Source of the DNA: JAEYFP01 sp964566545 | GTDB lineage: Bacteria; Bacillota; Clostridia; Lachnospirales; Lachnospiraceae | Length of the DNA: 28,541 bases | Reading direction: 5' to 3' | NCBI GenBank assembly: GCA_964566545.1 | Contig: CAZMIX010000030.1 | Location: 1-28,541 of the forward strand | In this document: positions 22,399 to 28,541 of the stretch, piece after piece | Layout of the letters: every line of letters starts with the position of its first letter | Position numbering within the stretch: the first letter of the stretch is position 1 | The notes under the pieces: model-generated | The model's input: only the letters and a program-made list of their open reading frames with translations | Told to the model about the DNA's origin: nothing | Database searches by the model: none | Program-made: the position numbers and the translations under genes

Positions 22399-23474
22399 GA
22401 AAAATTCTTAATAATTGCGGTTTCTTCTATTAGTTGGACGATGGTTGAGATTGCATCCTTCTGCGGGCTTTTTTCCATATTGGCAATAAAGTCCGCACGC
22501 TTTTTATAGAGCGTTTGAACCGCATCTAAAAGCAGCTTGTCAGTCAGATTTTCTTCCTGCAATACAAGAGAGAAGCCTTGCTTTTCAAAGGAGCGGGCAT
22601 TTAGAAGTTGATCGCCGCGGCTGTTTCCTGAAGGAAGGGGAATCAGGAGATTCGGCTTTTTCAGCGCAGCAAGTTCACAGATCGCATTTGCGCCGGCTCT
22701 TGAAATGACAAGATCAGCAAGTGCAAGCAAATCCTTTAATTCCTCCTTGATGTAATCAAACTGTCGATAACCGTCTAAATGGTCAAAAGCCGGATCGGTC
22801 TTTCCTTTTCCGCACAGATGGACAACCTGAAATTCCTTAAGCAGCGCGGGAAGGATCGCTCGAACAGACTGATTGACCGCTGCGGCGCCAAGGCTGCCGC
22901 CCATGACGAGCAGGACGGGTCTATTTGCGGTAAAACCGCAAAAATCAAGTGCTTTTATCTTATTTCCTTCCAAAAGTTCTTTTCTGATCGGTGAGCCGGA
23001 CAAAACCGCTTTCTCGGCAGGAAGCTGTTGCATCGTTTCCGGAAAATTGCAGCAGATTTTTGCGGCGGACGACAGGCAAAGTTTGTTTGCAAGCCCCGGC
23101 GTCATATCGGATTCGTGGAGAATCGATGGAATTTTATTTTTCCTTGCTGCGATGACGACAGGAACCGAAACAAAACCGCCTTTGGAAAAGACGATGGATG
23201 GCTTCAACTCCTTCATTAATTTATTCGCTTCCGAAAATCCTTTTAGAACGCGGAATGGATCCGTAAAGTTTTTTATATCAAAATATCTGCGGAATTTTCC
23301 GGAAGAAATGCCGTGGTAGGGAATTCCGTAGTCGCCAATCAATGATCTTTCTATTCCTTCGTAAGAACCAATATAATGGATTTCATACCCTTTTTCTATT
23401 AATAACGGGAGCAGGGCGATATTCGGTGTGACATGTCCGGCCGTGCCACCGCCCGTAAGCACAATTTTTCTCAT
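22395..23474 (-). CDS. murG: UDP-GlcNAc: undecaprenyl-PP-MurNAc-pentapeptide GlcNAc transferase
   Basis: This membrane-associated GT28 enzyme adds GlcNAc to lipid I to make lipid II for peptidoglycan. It has 359 residues, typical for MurG. The N-terminal loop is TGGGTAGHVTPNIAL, followed by FSKGGFVSVPV and HESDMTPGLANK. The C-terminal domain has LLVMGGSLGAAAVN and the nucleotide-sugar site SRAGANAICELAALKKP. The form with ESD in place of the END of other MurG proteins fits the Firmicute group with similar domain order. AAAGGAGA lies 9 nt upstream of the ATG. It lies alone here, not in a dcw cluster, so a second murG elsewhere in the genome is possible. Confidence 0.94.
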   Translation of the reverse strand: MRKIVLTGGGTAGHVTPNIALLPLLIEKGYEIHYIGSYEGIERSLIGDYGIPYHGISSGKFRRYFDIKNFTDPFRVLKGFSEANKLMKELKPSIVFSKGGFVSVPVVIAARKNKIPSILHESDMTPGLANKLCLSSAAKICCNFPETMQQLPAEKAVLSGSPIRKELLEGNKIKALDFCGFTANRPVLLVMGGSLGAAAVNQSVRAILPALLKEFQVVHLCGKGKTDPAFDHLDGYRQFDYIKEELKDLLALADLVISRAGANAICELAALKKPNLLIPLPSGNSRGDQLLNARSFEKQGFSLVLQEENLTDKLLLDAVQTLYKKRADFIANMEKSPQKDAISTIVQLIEETAIIKNFS

Positions 23475-23650
23475 GGGTTTGGTTCTCCTTTTTTTGTTCC
23501 CAAGTATAACACACTTTAAAAATAAATGGAATAGTCGCTGTTATTTCGATGTTTTTCGCGGGAGAGCAGCGTTATACTGGCAGGTACAAGGATCAGTCTG
23601 TCATAAGACAGAGTATGTAAGTAACGGATAATCAATAGGAGGGGTAAGCA

Positions 23651-23989
23651 ATGGGAATAATAATTGAGACAATTTCAAGCAATCAAGGGTACCTATTCGG
23701 AATTTTGCTATTTTTCTGTCAGGCATTTCTTATTATTTATTTTATGCACGAAATGAGAAGAAAAGAAAGACTTCTATATAAATACGTTGACAAGAAGCTG
23801 TCAACACACGGAATGGCAATTTCCAATGCGATAGAGGCAAATCAAGTACCGCGAACTTCCCTCTTGTCGGAAGAGGAGCTTCACATGCTACTGACTCCGC
23901 TCGACGAGGAGAAATGTTTGGACGAAATCGAACGGGAGGATGATGACATACTGATCGAAGAGCTTCTTAGTGAAATTTTATCTTGCTAA
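23651..23989 (+). CDS. Small single-pass membrane protein, unknown function
   Basis: A 112-residue protein not recognised. A hydrophobic segment (about 14-32, YLFGILLFFCQAFLIIYFM) follows a short outside-facing N terminus. A basic stretch (RRKERLLYKYVDKK) then marks the cytoplasmic side. The last 45 residues are acidic (LDEEKCLDEIEREDDDILIE). AGGAGGGG lies 7 nt before the ATG. Upstream, a TATACT (23573-23578) may be a -10 element, though no good -35 is seen, and TCTGTC-ATAA-GACAGA (23597-23612) could form a small hairpin in the leader. The stop is 57 nt before pgi, with no terminator between, so co-transcription is possible. Confidence 0.72.
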   Translation: MGIIIETISSNQGYLFGILLFFCQAFLIIYFMHEMRRKERLLYKYVDKKLSTHGMAISNAIEANQVPRTSLLSEEELHMLLTPLDEEKCLDEIEREDDDILIEELLSEILSC

Positions 23990-24045
23990 ACACCATGCCT
24001 TTTGCTAAACTAAATAAATATGAATTATGCAAAGGAGCAAATAAG

Positions 24046-25395
24046 ATGAGCAAAAAAATAACTTATGATTATAGCAAGGCCTCTCCCTTTATCAGCGGAC
24101 AAGAAATCGACTTAATGGGAAAGCTTGTGGAGGATGCGAAGGAATTACTTGTGTCAAAGACAGGTGCCGGAAATGATTTTTTAGGCTGGATTGATCTTCC
24201 GGCAGCGTATGATAAGGAAGAGTTCGCAAGAATTTTGAAGGCGGCAGAGAAAATCAAAAGCGATTCGGAGGTTCTCCTTGTAATCGGTATCGGAGGTTCC
24301 TATCTTGGGGCAAGGGCAGCCATTGAGTTTCTAAGGCACAGCTTTTATAATACGGTGTCCAAAGAGATTAGGAAGACGCCGGAAATTTATTTTGTAGGAA
24401 ACAGCATCAGCAGCACTTATATTAAGCACTTGATGGATGTAATCGGAGACAGAGATTTCTCTGTTAATATGATTTCCAAATCTGGCACGACAACAGAGCC
24501 GGCGATTGCATTCCGTGTATTTAAAGAAATGCTGGAAGAAAAATACGGCAAGGCCGAAGCGGCAAAGAGAATTTATGCGACAACGGATAAGTCCAGAGGC
24601 GCTCTGAAAAATCTCGCAACAGAGGAAGGTTATGAGAGCTTTGTTGTGCCGGACGATGTCGGCGGGCGATTCTCTGTTTTAACAGCAGTCGGTCTGCTTC
24701 CAATCGCGGTCAGCGGTGCGGATATCAATAAGCTGATGGAGGGCGCACAGGCAGGGCGCGAACAGGCATTGAAGGCAGACTTTGCGAACAACGATGCGCT
24801 TCAGTATGCAGCTGTGAGAAATATCCTTTTGAGAAAAGGGAAGCAGATTGAAGTCATGGCAAATTATGAGCCAAGCATCCATTTTATTTCAGAATGGTGG
24901 AAGCAGCTTTACGGAGAGAGTGAAGGAAAGGATCAGAAGGGAATTTTCCCAGCAGCGGTCGATCTGACGACGGATCTTCACTCCATGGGTCAATTTATTC
25001 AGGACGGTTCCAGAAACCTGTTTGAGACTGTGCTCGATATTGAAACCTCCGGAGAAGAAATTATGATCGGAAAAGAGCCGGTCGATCTCGACGGGTTGAA
25101 CTATCTGGCAGGTCAAACAGTGGATTTTGTGAATAAGAGTGCGATGAACGGGACGATTCTTGCACATACTGACGGCGGTGTACCCAATACGGTTATTCGT
25201 ATTCCGGAGATCAACGAATATTATCTGGGTCAACTTTTCTACTTTTTTGAGTTTGCGTGCGGCGTGAGCGGTTATGTGCTTGGAGTGAATCCGTTTAATC
25301 AGCCGGGAGTAGAGAGCTATAAGAAGAATATGTTTGCATTACTTGGTAAGCCGGGCTATGAAGAAGCAAGGGAGCAGTTATTAAAGAGGCTGTAA
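24046..25395 (+). CDS. pgi: Glucose-6-phosphate isomerase
   Basis: Interconverts glucose-6-phosphate and fructose-6-phosphate in glycolysis and gluconeogenesis. It has 449 residues, the length of the shorter Firmicute Pgi type. Visible motifs are GIGGSYLGARAAIEF and SKSGTTTEPAIAF (phosphate and sugar binding), DVGGRFSVLTAVGLLP (family signature), and QLYGESEGKD with the catalytic Glu. ATG 24046 is chosen because AAAGGAG lies 8 nt upstream; a start at 23983 would overlap the preceding gene and adds a 21-residue tail unlike the family. It ends at a strong bidirectional terminator shared with the convergent response regulator. Confidence 0.96.
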   Translation: MSKKITYDYSKASPFISGQEIDLMGKLVEDAKELLVSKTGAGNDFLGWIDLPAAYDKEEFARILKAAEKIKSDSEVLLVIGIGGSYLGARAAIEFLRHSFYNTVSKEIRKTPEIYFVGNSISSTYIKHLMDVIGDRDFSVNMISKSGTTTEPAIAFRVFKEMLEEKYGKAEAAKRIYATTDKSRGALKNLATEEGYESFVVPDDVGGRFSVLTAVGLLPIAVSGADINKLMEGAQAGREQALKADFANNDALQYAAVRNILLRKGKQIEVMANYEPSIHFISEWWKQLYGESEGKDQKGIFPAAVDLTTDLHSMGQFIQDGSRNLFETVLDIETSGEEIMIGKEPVDLDGLNYLAGQTVDFVNKSAMNGTILAHTDGGVPNTVIRIPEINEYYLGQLFYFFEFACGVSGYVLGVNPFNQPGVESYKKNMFALLGKPGYEEAREQLLKRL

Positions 25396-25400
25396 ATTTA

Positions 25401-25442
25401 AAAACGGACAAGTCCACGATTGATAAGGGACTTGTCCGTTTT
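25401..25442. terminator. Bidirectional terminator between pgi and the response regulator
   Basis: A perfect 15-bp stem (25401-25415 with 25428-25442) has a 12-nt loop. The stem begins with AAAA and ends with TTTT, so it gives a U-tract on either strand. It lies 5 nt after the pgi stop and 6 nt beyond the convergent response-regulator stop. Confidence 0.93.
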
Positions 25443-25448
25443 GCTAAA

Positions 25449-26138
25449 TTACACCTTAAATCGGTACCCAACACCCCAAATCGTTTCAATATACTGAGGC
25501 TTTGCGGTATCAAATTCTATTTTTTCTCTGATCTTTTTAATGTGTACGGTGACTGTCGCGATATCACCGATTGAATCCATATCCCAGATTTTACGGAACA
25601 ACTCCTCTTTTGTGAACACATGATTCGGGTTTTGCGCCATAAAGGTTAGTAAATCAAATTCCTTGGTGGTAAATGCCTTTTCCTCGCCGTCTACATAGAC
25701 ACGGCGTGCAGTCTTGTCTATTTTCAGACCGCGGATTTCGATGATTTCGTTGATGTTCGCATTGCTGCCGATCAGACGTTCATATCTGGCAAGGTGTGCT
25801 TTTACGCGGGCCACCAACTCACTGGGGCTAAAGGGCTTTGTCATGTAATCGTCGGCGCCCAGTCCAAGCCCTCTGATTTTGTCGATATCGTCTTTTTTTG
25901 CGGAAACCATAATGATTGGGGTGTTCTTTGTCTTTCTAATCTGCTTACAGATTTCAAAGCCATCCACTTTCGGAAGCATCAGGTCGAGGATAAATAAGTC
26001 GAACTCCTCTGACATCGCCTTCGCAAGCCCGGAATCGCCGCTATTTTCAATTTCCACCTCAAAACCCGAAAGCTCCAGATAATCTTTTTCAAGCTCTGCA
26101 ATCGCTTCCTCATCTTCAACAATAAGTATCTTACTCAT
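25449..26138 (-). CDS. OmpR/PhoB-family response regulator
   Basis: A 229-residue two-component regulator. The receiver (1-120) has the acidic pocket (Glu8, Asp9), the phosphorylation site Asp52 in LFILDLMLP, Ser79 in MVSAKK and Lys101 in MTKPFS. The DNA-binding domain (about 130-229) is the winged-helix type, with FTTKEFDLLTFMAQNPNHVF, TVTVHIKKIREKIE and the C-terminal IETIWGVGYRFKV. Its start overlaps the end of the sensor-kinase gene by 8 nt, so the two form an operon with the kinase first. The ligand and targets cannot be inferred from these sequences. Confidence 0.95.
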   Translation of the reverse strand: MSKILIVEDEEAIAELEKDYLELSGFEVEIENSGDSGLAKAMSEEFDLFILDLMLPKVDGFEICKQIRKTKNTPIIMVSAKKDDIDKIRGLGLGADDYMTKPFSPSELVARVKAHLARYERLIGSNANINEIIEIRGLKIDKTARRVYVDGEEKAFTTKEFDLLTFMAQNPNHVFTKEELFRKIWDMDSIGDIATVTVHIKKIREKIEFDTAKPQYIETIWGVGYRFKV

Positions 26139-27621
26139 TTTCCAGTACCTCCTGATATTTTCTTAGAACAAAGTGAATTGTCGTTCCAACACTTTCCCTG
26201 CTTGTCGCCCATATATAGCCGCCGTGATCTTCAATGATCTTTTTTACGATGGAAAGTCCGATGCCGCTTCCGCCCTGCGAGGAATTGCGGGAGGCATCCG
26301 TCCTAAAGAACCGATCAAAAATATTCAGCAAATCTTTTTGCGCAATTCCCTTTCCGTTGTCTTCAATTTCTACCTGAATCGAATCGCTGTTGTCATTGAT
26401 GCGAATCTCGATGCTGCCGTCAGGCTTATCCATATACTTCACCGAATTCCCGATAATATTACCGACCACACGCCTGAGCTGTTCGGGATCCGCAATAATC
26501 CGGGTGGAGCTATCCACATAATTACTGTAGTTGAGCGTAATATTTTTGGATTCGAGATCCAGACCGATTTCTTCAATACAATCATTAAAATACTCGCTGA
26601 CGTTGATCCGATGGAAATTATATGGAATGCGGTTGGTATCAATCTTTGAATAAAGCGTCAGCTCATTGATCAGCCTGTCCATTTCATTTGCCTTGTTGTA
26701 AATCGTCTTGATATACCGATCCATTTTTTCGGGCGTATCGGCGACCCCGTCCATGATGCCCTCAACGTAGCCTTTGATGGCTGTAATCGGCGTTTTCAAA
26801 TCGTGGGAAATATTACTGATTAATTCCCTGTTTTCCGTATCGTAGCGCACCTTTGTCTCGGTGGAATCCTTCAGGCGCTTTCTCATCTCATCAAAATTGT
26901 TGCAGAGCAGGCAAAATTCATCCTTGCCCTCCGTCGCGATGGAAAAATCAAGATTTCCTTCGGAAATATTCTGCATTGCCTCGCTGAGCTTTCTGACAGG
27001 CTTTACGACACTTTTGTAAGTCTCCCGCGTCGTAAAAATGCTCGTGATGATCAGAATAAAGGTCACCGAGATAACAAGATTGACAATAAAGGAAATCGGT
27101 GTCAGCGTGGAAAGCTTTGTAATGATGTAGGCAATCCCCGTAGAGTCATCGGAAAAAGAAATGCTTATCTTTTTAACAAGGCGTTGTTCCTCACCAAAAT
27201 AGTAGTCCCTCGTGTCATTTTCGCCGTCCCCGCTGCCAAAGCCCGGCAGCTTCGTCAGAAGGGCTTGACTGTCTTCTTCATTACCAATATAATAAAAATA
27301 GTCATCCTTTTGTACAACAAGATAAGAGGATTTGGAGGAAAGCTTTTCATTGAACTCCGATAGGAACTCAGTATCCTCGAACCGATCGGGATCGGTGTCG
27401 GCGAGCTGCTGCAGTGTATTATAGGAGGCTCGCGTCAGTCTGCTGAAGGCCTGCACGGAATTCGTGAGCACTTCATAATCATATTCTGTTTCAATTCCGT
27501 AATTTTTATAGATAAATTTGAGCTGATAGAAGCTCAAAACGATAAAAGCGCATGCAGTCAAAATCAAAGGCAAAATTACGGTTATAAACGCGGTAAGTGT
27601 CAGACGGGTTTTTAATTTCAT
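26131..27621 (-). CDS. Membrane sensor histidine kinase
   Basis: A 496-residue kinase paired with the adjacent regulator. ATG 27621 is chosen: GAGGAA lies 7 nt upstream and the TGCTATACT promoter at 27698-27690 lies upstream of it; the frame is open up to 27699, but that start would lie before the promoter. Membrane helices at about 9-31 and 174-196 enclose an extracytoplasmic sensor domain (32-173) with no recognised fold. A HAMP region (197-250) is followed by the HisKA H-box ISHDLKTPITAIKGY with His273, then the ATPase domain with IIGNSVKYM (N box), DNGKGI (G1), FFRTDASR (F) and GGSGIGLSI (G2). All motifs are intact. Confidence 0.94.
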   Translation of the reverse strand: MKLKTRLTLTAFITVILPLILTACAFIVLSFYQLKFIYKNYGIETEYDYEVLTNSVQAFSRLTRASYNTLQQLADTDPDRFEDTEFLSEFNEKLSSKSSYLVVQKDDYFYYIGNEEDSQALLTKLPGFGSGDGENDTRDYYFGEEQRLVKKISISFSDDSTGIAYIITKLSTLTPISFIVNLVISVTFILIITSIFTTRETYKSVVKPVRKLSEAMQNISEGNLDFSIATEGKDEFCLLCNNFDEMRKRLKDSTETKVRYDTENRELISNISHDLKTPITAIKGYVEGIMDGVADTPEKMDRYIKTIYNKANEMDRLINELTLYSKIDTNRIPYNFHRINVSEYFNDCIEEIGLDLESKNITLNYSNYVDSSTRIIADPEQLRRVVGNIIGNSVKYMDKPDGSIEIRINDNSDSIQVEIEDNGKGIAQKDLLNIFDRFFRTDASRNSSQGGSGIGLSIVKKIIEDHGGYIWATSRESVGTTIHFVLRKYQEVLENE

Positions 27622-27689
27622 AAATGATTCCTCGTAATTCATGGCATGCCGGCCAAAGCAAAGATGGGCACGGCAGATCAAACAAATTA

Positions 27690-27698
27690 AGTATAGCA
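27690..27698 (-). promoter_or_regulatory. Extended -10 promoter of the two-component operon
   Basis: On the minus strand the sequence reads TGCTATACT, a TGn extended -10 element with TATACT. No good -35 is seen at 16-18 bp upstream, as is common for extended -10 promoters. Transcription would start near 27683, about 60 nt before the kinase ATG at 27621. Confidence 0.5.
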
Positions 27699-27765
27699 TA
27701 TTTATGGGAATCCGTACCTATAATAAGTCTAAAAAATTATAAAAAAACTATTAAATGATAATTAT

Positions 27766-27803
27766 CTATTGACATCTAAATAGAAACTATTATAATAAAA
27801 TAG
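27766..27803 (+). promoter_or_regulatory. Two phased inverted repeats over the perR promoter
   Basis: CTATT-N8-AATAG (27766-27783) covers the -35 element, and CTATT-N7-AATAG (27787-27803) covers the -10 element. Their centres are about 20.5 bp apart, two turns of the helix. A third CTATT is at 27748-27752, and a 10-bp palindrome GATAATTATC is at 27757-27766. Fur-family proteins bind AT-rich inverted repeats as dimers, so autoregulation by the downstream gene is likely, but binding is inferred. Confidence 0.5.
27769..27796 (+). promoter_or_regulatory. Consensus sigma-A promoter of perR-like gene
   Basis: TTGACA (27769-27774), a 16-bp spacer and TATAAT (27791-27796) are both perfect consensus hexamers. 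Transcription would begin near 27803, giving a 30-nt leader with AAGGAGG before the ATG at 27834. Such a strong promoter with overlapping operators suggests repression as the main control. Confidence 0.85.
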
Positions 27804-27814
27804 TAACAGTTACT
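27802..27814 (+). promoter_or_regulatory. 13-bp perfect palindrome at the transcription start
   Basis: AGTAACAGTTACT is a 6-1-6 perfect inverted repeat immediately downstream of the -10 element, around the expected +1. Its shape and size suit a Fur-family operator half-site pair, but it does not match the classical Per box closely. It could be a second operator for the perR-like regulator or a site for another regulator. Confidence 0.5.
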
Positions 27815-27833
27815 GATATTAAGGAGGCGAGGT

Positions 27834-28220
27834 ATGAATCTTAAGTACAGCAGACAGAGGGAAGCAATCAAAGAGTTTCTTATGACAAGAAAGGATCATC
27901 CTACAGCGGATGTCGTATATATGAGCGTCAAAGAAGAATTCCCTAATATTAGTTTGGGTACTGTATACCGGAATCTTACATTGCTTTCTGATATTGGTGA
28001 GATCATGAAGTTGAATCTCGGCGATGGTGCGGATCATTTTGATGGAAATCCTAATCCGCATTATCATTTTGTCTGTACGGACTGCCATCATGTCATTGAT
28101 TTGGAGATGGAGGATATTGACAGTATCAATGAGGCGGCGGGGACGAACTTTTTGGGTCGTATAGACGGGCACATTGTTCATTTTTATGGATTGTGTGAGG
28201 AGTGTATCAAGAAATCATAG
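27834..28220 (+). CDS. perR: PerR-like Fur-family peroxide-responsive repressor
   Basis: A 128-residue Fur-family regulator. The winged helix (1-65) has RQREAIKEFL and ISLGTVYRNLTLL. The PerR regulatory metal site can be traced: His22, Asp70 (HFDGN), His76 and His78 (PHYHF) and Asp89 (VIDLE); Asp at the last position is the PerR type, Glu being typical of Fur. The structural zinc site has Cys81 and Cys84 (CTDC) and Cys121 and Cys124 (CEEC). PerR loses DNA binding when Fe-catalysed oxidation hits its His ligands. The N terminus is about 15 residues shorter than Bacillus PerR. AAGGAGG lies upstream. It is followed by reverse rubrerythrin, a known PerR-regulated peroxide reductase in clostridia. 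Confidence 0.88.
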   Translation: MNLKYSRQREAIKEFLMTRKDHPTADVVYMSVKEEFPNISLGTVYRNLTLLSDIGEIMKLNLGDGADHFDGNPNPHYHFVCTDCHHVIDLEMEDIDSINEAAGTNFLGRIDGHIVHFYGLCEECIKKS

Positions 28221-28262
28221 ACTCACAGTCAAAAAATAAGGGAAAGAAAAGGAGAAAGCGTT

Positions 28263-28541
28263 ATGAAATTTGTATGTCAGGTATGTGGTTATGTTCATGA
28301 AGGGGATGCTCCTCCGGAGTATTGTCCGCAGTGTAAGGCGCCGGCATCTAAGTTTACGGCTCAGTCAGGCGAAATGCAGTGGGCCGCAGAGCACGTGGTA
28401 GGCGTTGCGCAGGGAGTCAGCGAGGATATTATCAATGATCTTCGAATGAACTTTACAGGTGAATGTACGGAAGTAGGAATGTATCTTGCAATGGCAAGAG
28501 TTGCACATAGAGAAGGATACCCAGAAATTGGTTTATACTGG
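28263..28541 (+). CDS. Reverse rubrerythrin (3' partial)
   Basis: 93 residues are visible before the window ends. An N-terminal rubredoxin-like domain with CQVCG (Cys5, Cys8) and CPQC (Cys22, Cys25) precedes the start of a ferritin-like diiron domain (WAAEHVVGVAQGVSEDII and NFTGECTEVGMYLAMARVA, with Glu ligands). Ordinary rubrerythrin has the rubredoxin domain at the C terminus; this reversed order is that of the clostridial NADH-dependent peroxide/oxygen reductases. AAGGAG lies 9-10 nt upstream. It begins 42 nt after the perR-like gene, with no terminator between, so the two probably form an operon controlled by the operators at 27766-27814. Confidence 0.9.
   Translation, partial: MKFVCQVCGYVHEGDAPPEYCPQCKAPASKFTAQSGEMQWAAEHVVGVAQGVSEDIINDLRMNFTGECTEVGMYLAMARVAHREGYPEIGLYW

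Noticed and set aside
22873..23319. 148-residue reading frame on the plus strand across murG
   Set aside because: Shadow of the murG coding region; no start signal and no coherent protein features.
23428..23631. 67-residue reading frame starting inside murG and running into the intergenic region
   Set aside because: No ribosome binding site, it begins inside the murG N-terminal coding region on the other strand, and it has no recognisable features.
26173..26649. 158-residue reading frame on the plus strand inside the sensor kinase
   Set aside because: It covers the conserved ATPase domain of the minus-strand kinase and shows no start signal.

Overview
The window comes from a monoderm, endospore-forming, flagellated member of the Clostridia, most likely a Lachnospiraceae-type organism. 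This rests on gene content read from the translations: a BofA-type pro-sigma-K processing inhibitor, a YaaL/DUF2508 protein, flagellin with a FliS-like chaperone, a Gram-positive Tad pilus locus without a secretin, DUF5702-, DUF6382-FHA- and DUF6240-like proteins, and a PerR/reverse-rubrerythrin pair. No IS element, tRNA, rRNA, CRISPR array or obvious foreign segment was seen.

Layout. Positions 1-4005: the 3' part of a large acidic protein ending in a degenerate CbxX-like AAA+ domain, then glycogen branching enzyme glgB and a strong terminator. Positions 4077-8867: a sigma-D (sigma-28) type promoter drives a motility cassette of a 1,049-residue repeat protein with a FliK-like tail, flagellin, and a FliS-like chaperone. 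Positions 8829-9490: yaaL-like (minus strand) and bofA. Positions 9491-9841: the only long gene-free stretch, holding a terminator, a near-consensus sigma-A promoter and a roughly 195-nt structured leader. Positions 9842-19561: an eleven-gene Tad/Flp pilus operon (prepilin peptidase, TadZ, TadA/CpaF ATPase, TadB, TadC with an inserted ectodomain, Flp pilin, DUF5702 protein, TadE with two Cys/His modules, a second prepilin peptidase, a second TadE-like protein, and a DUF6382-FHA membrane protein). A rhomboid protease and a flavodoxin-like/SCP2 fusion follow closely. Positions 21648-25395: a 71-residue protein consisting almost only of a histidine-kinase dimerisation/phosphotransfer helix pair, a HIT hydrolase, murG, a small membrane protein and pgi. 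Positions 25449-27621 (minus): an OmpR-type response regulator and its sensor kinase. Positions 27766-28541: a PerR-like regulator with an elaborate operator/promoter, followed by a truncated reverse rubrerythrin.

How they work together. The motility cassette makes and chaperones the filament. The Tad locus encodes a complete inner-membrane assembly platform and pilin set, with likely accessory control by FHA-phosphothreonine recognition and possibly by rhomboid proteolysis. The last two genes form a peroxide-response pair. Several start codons were reassigned from Shine-Dalgarno spacing and gene overlap (TTG for tadZ and probably for the FHA gene; internal ATGs for tadC, flp, the DUF5702 gene, pgi, the sensor kinase and the DHp protein).

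The most unusual features are the DHp-only mini-protein, the TadE protein with a duplicated Cys/His module, the TadC ectodomain, the long structured leader before the Tad operon, the FliK-like repeat protein before flagellin, and the phased inverted repeats over the perR promoter.
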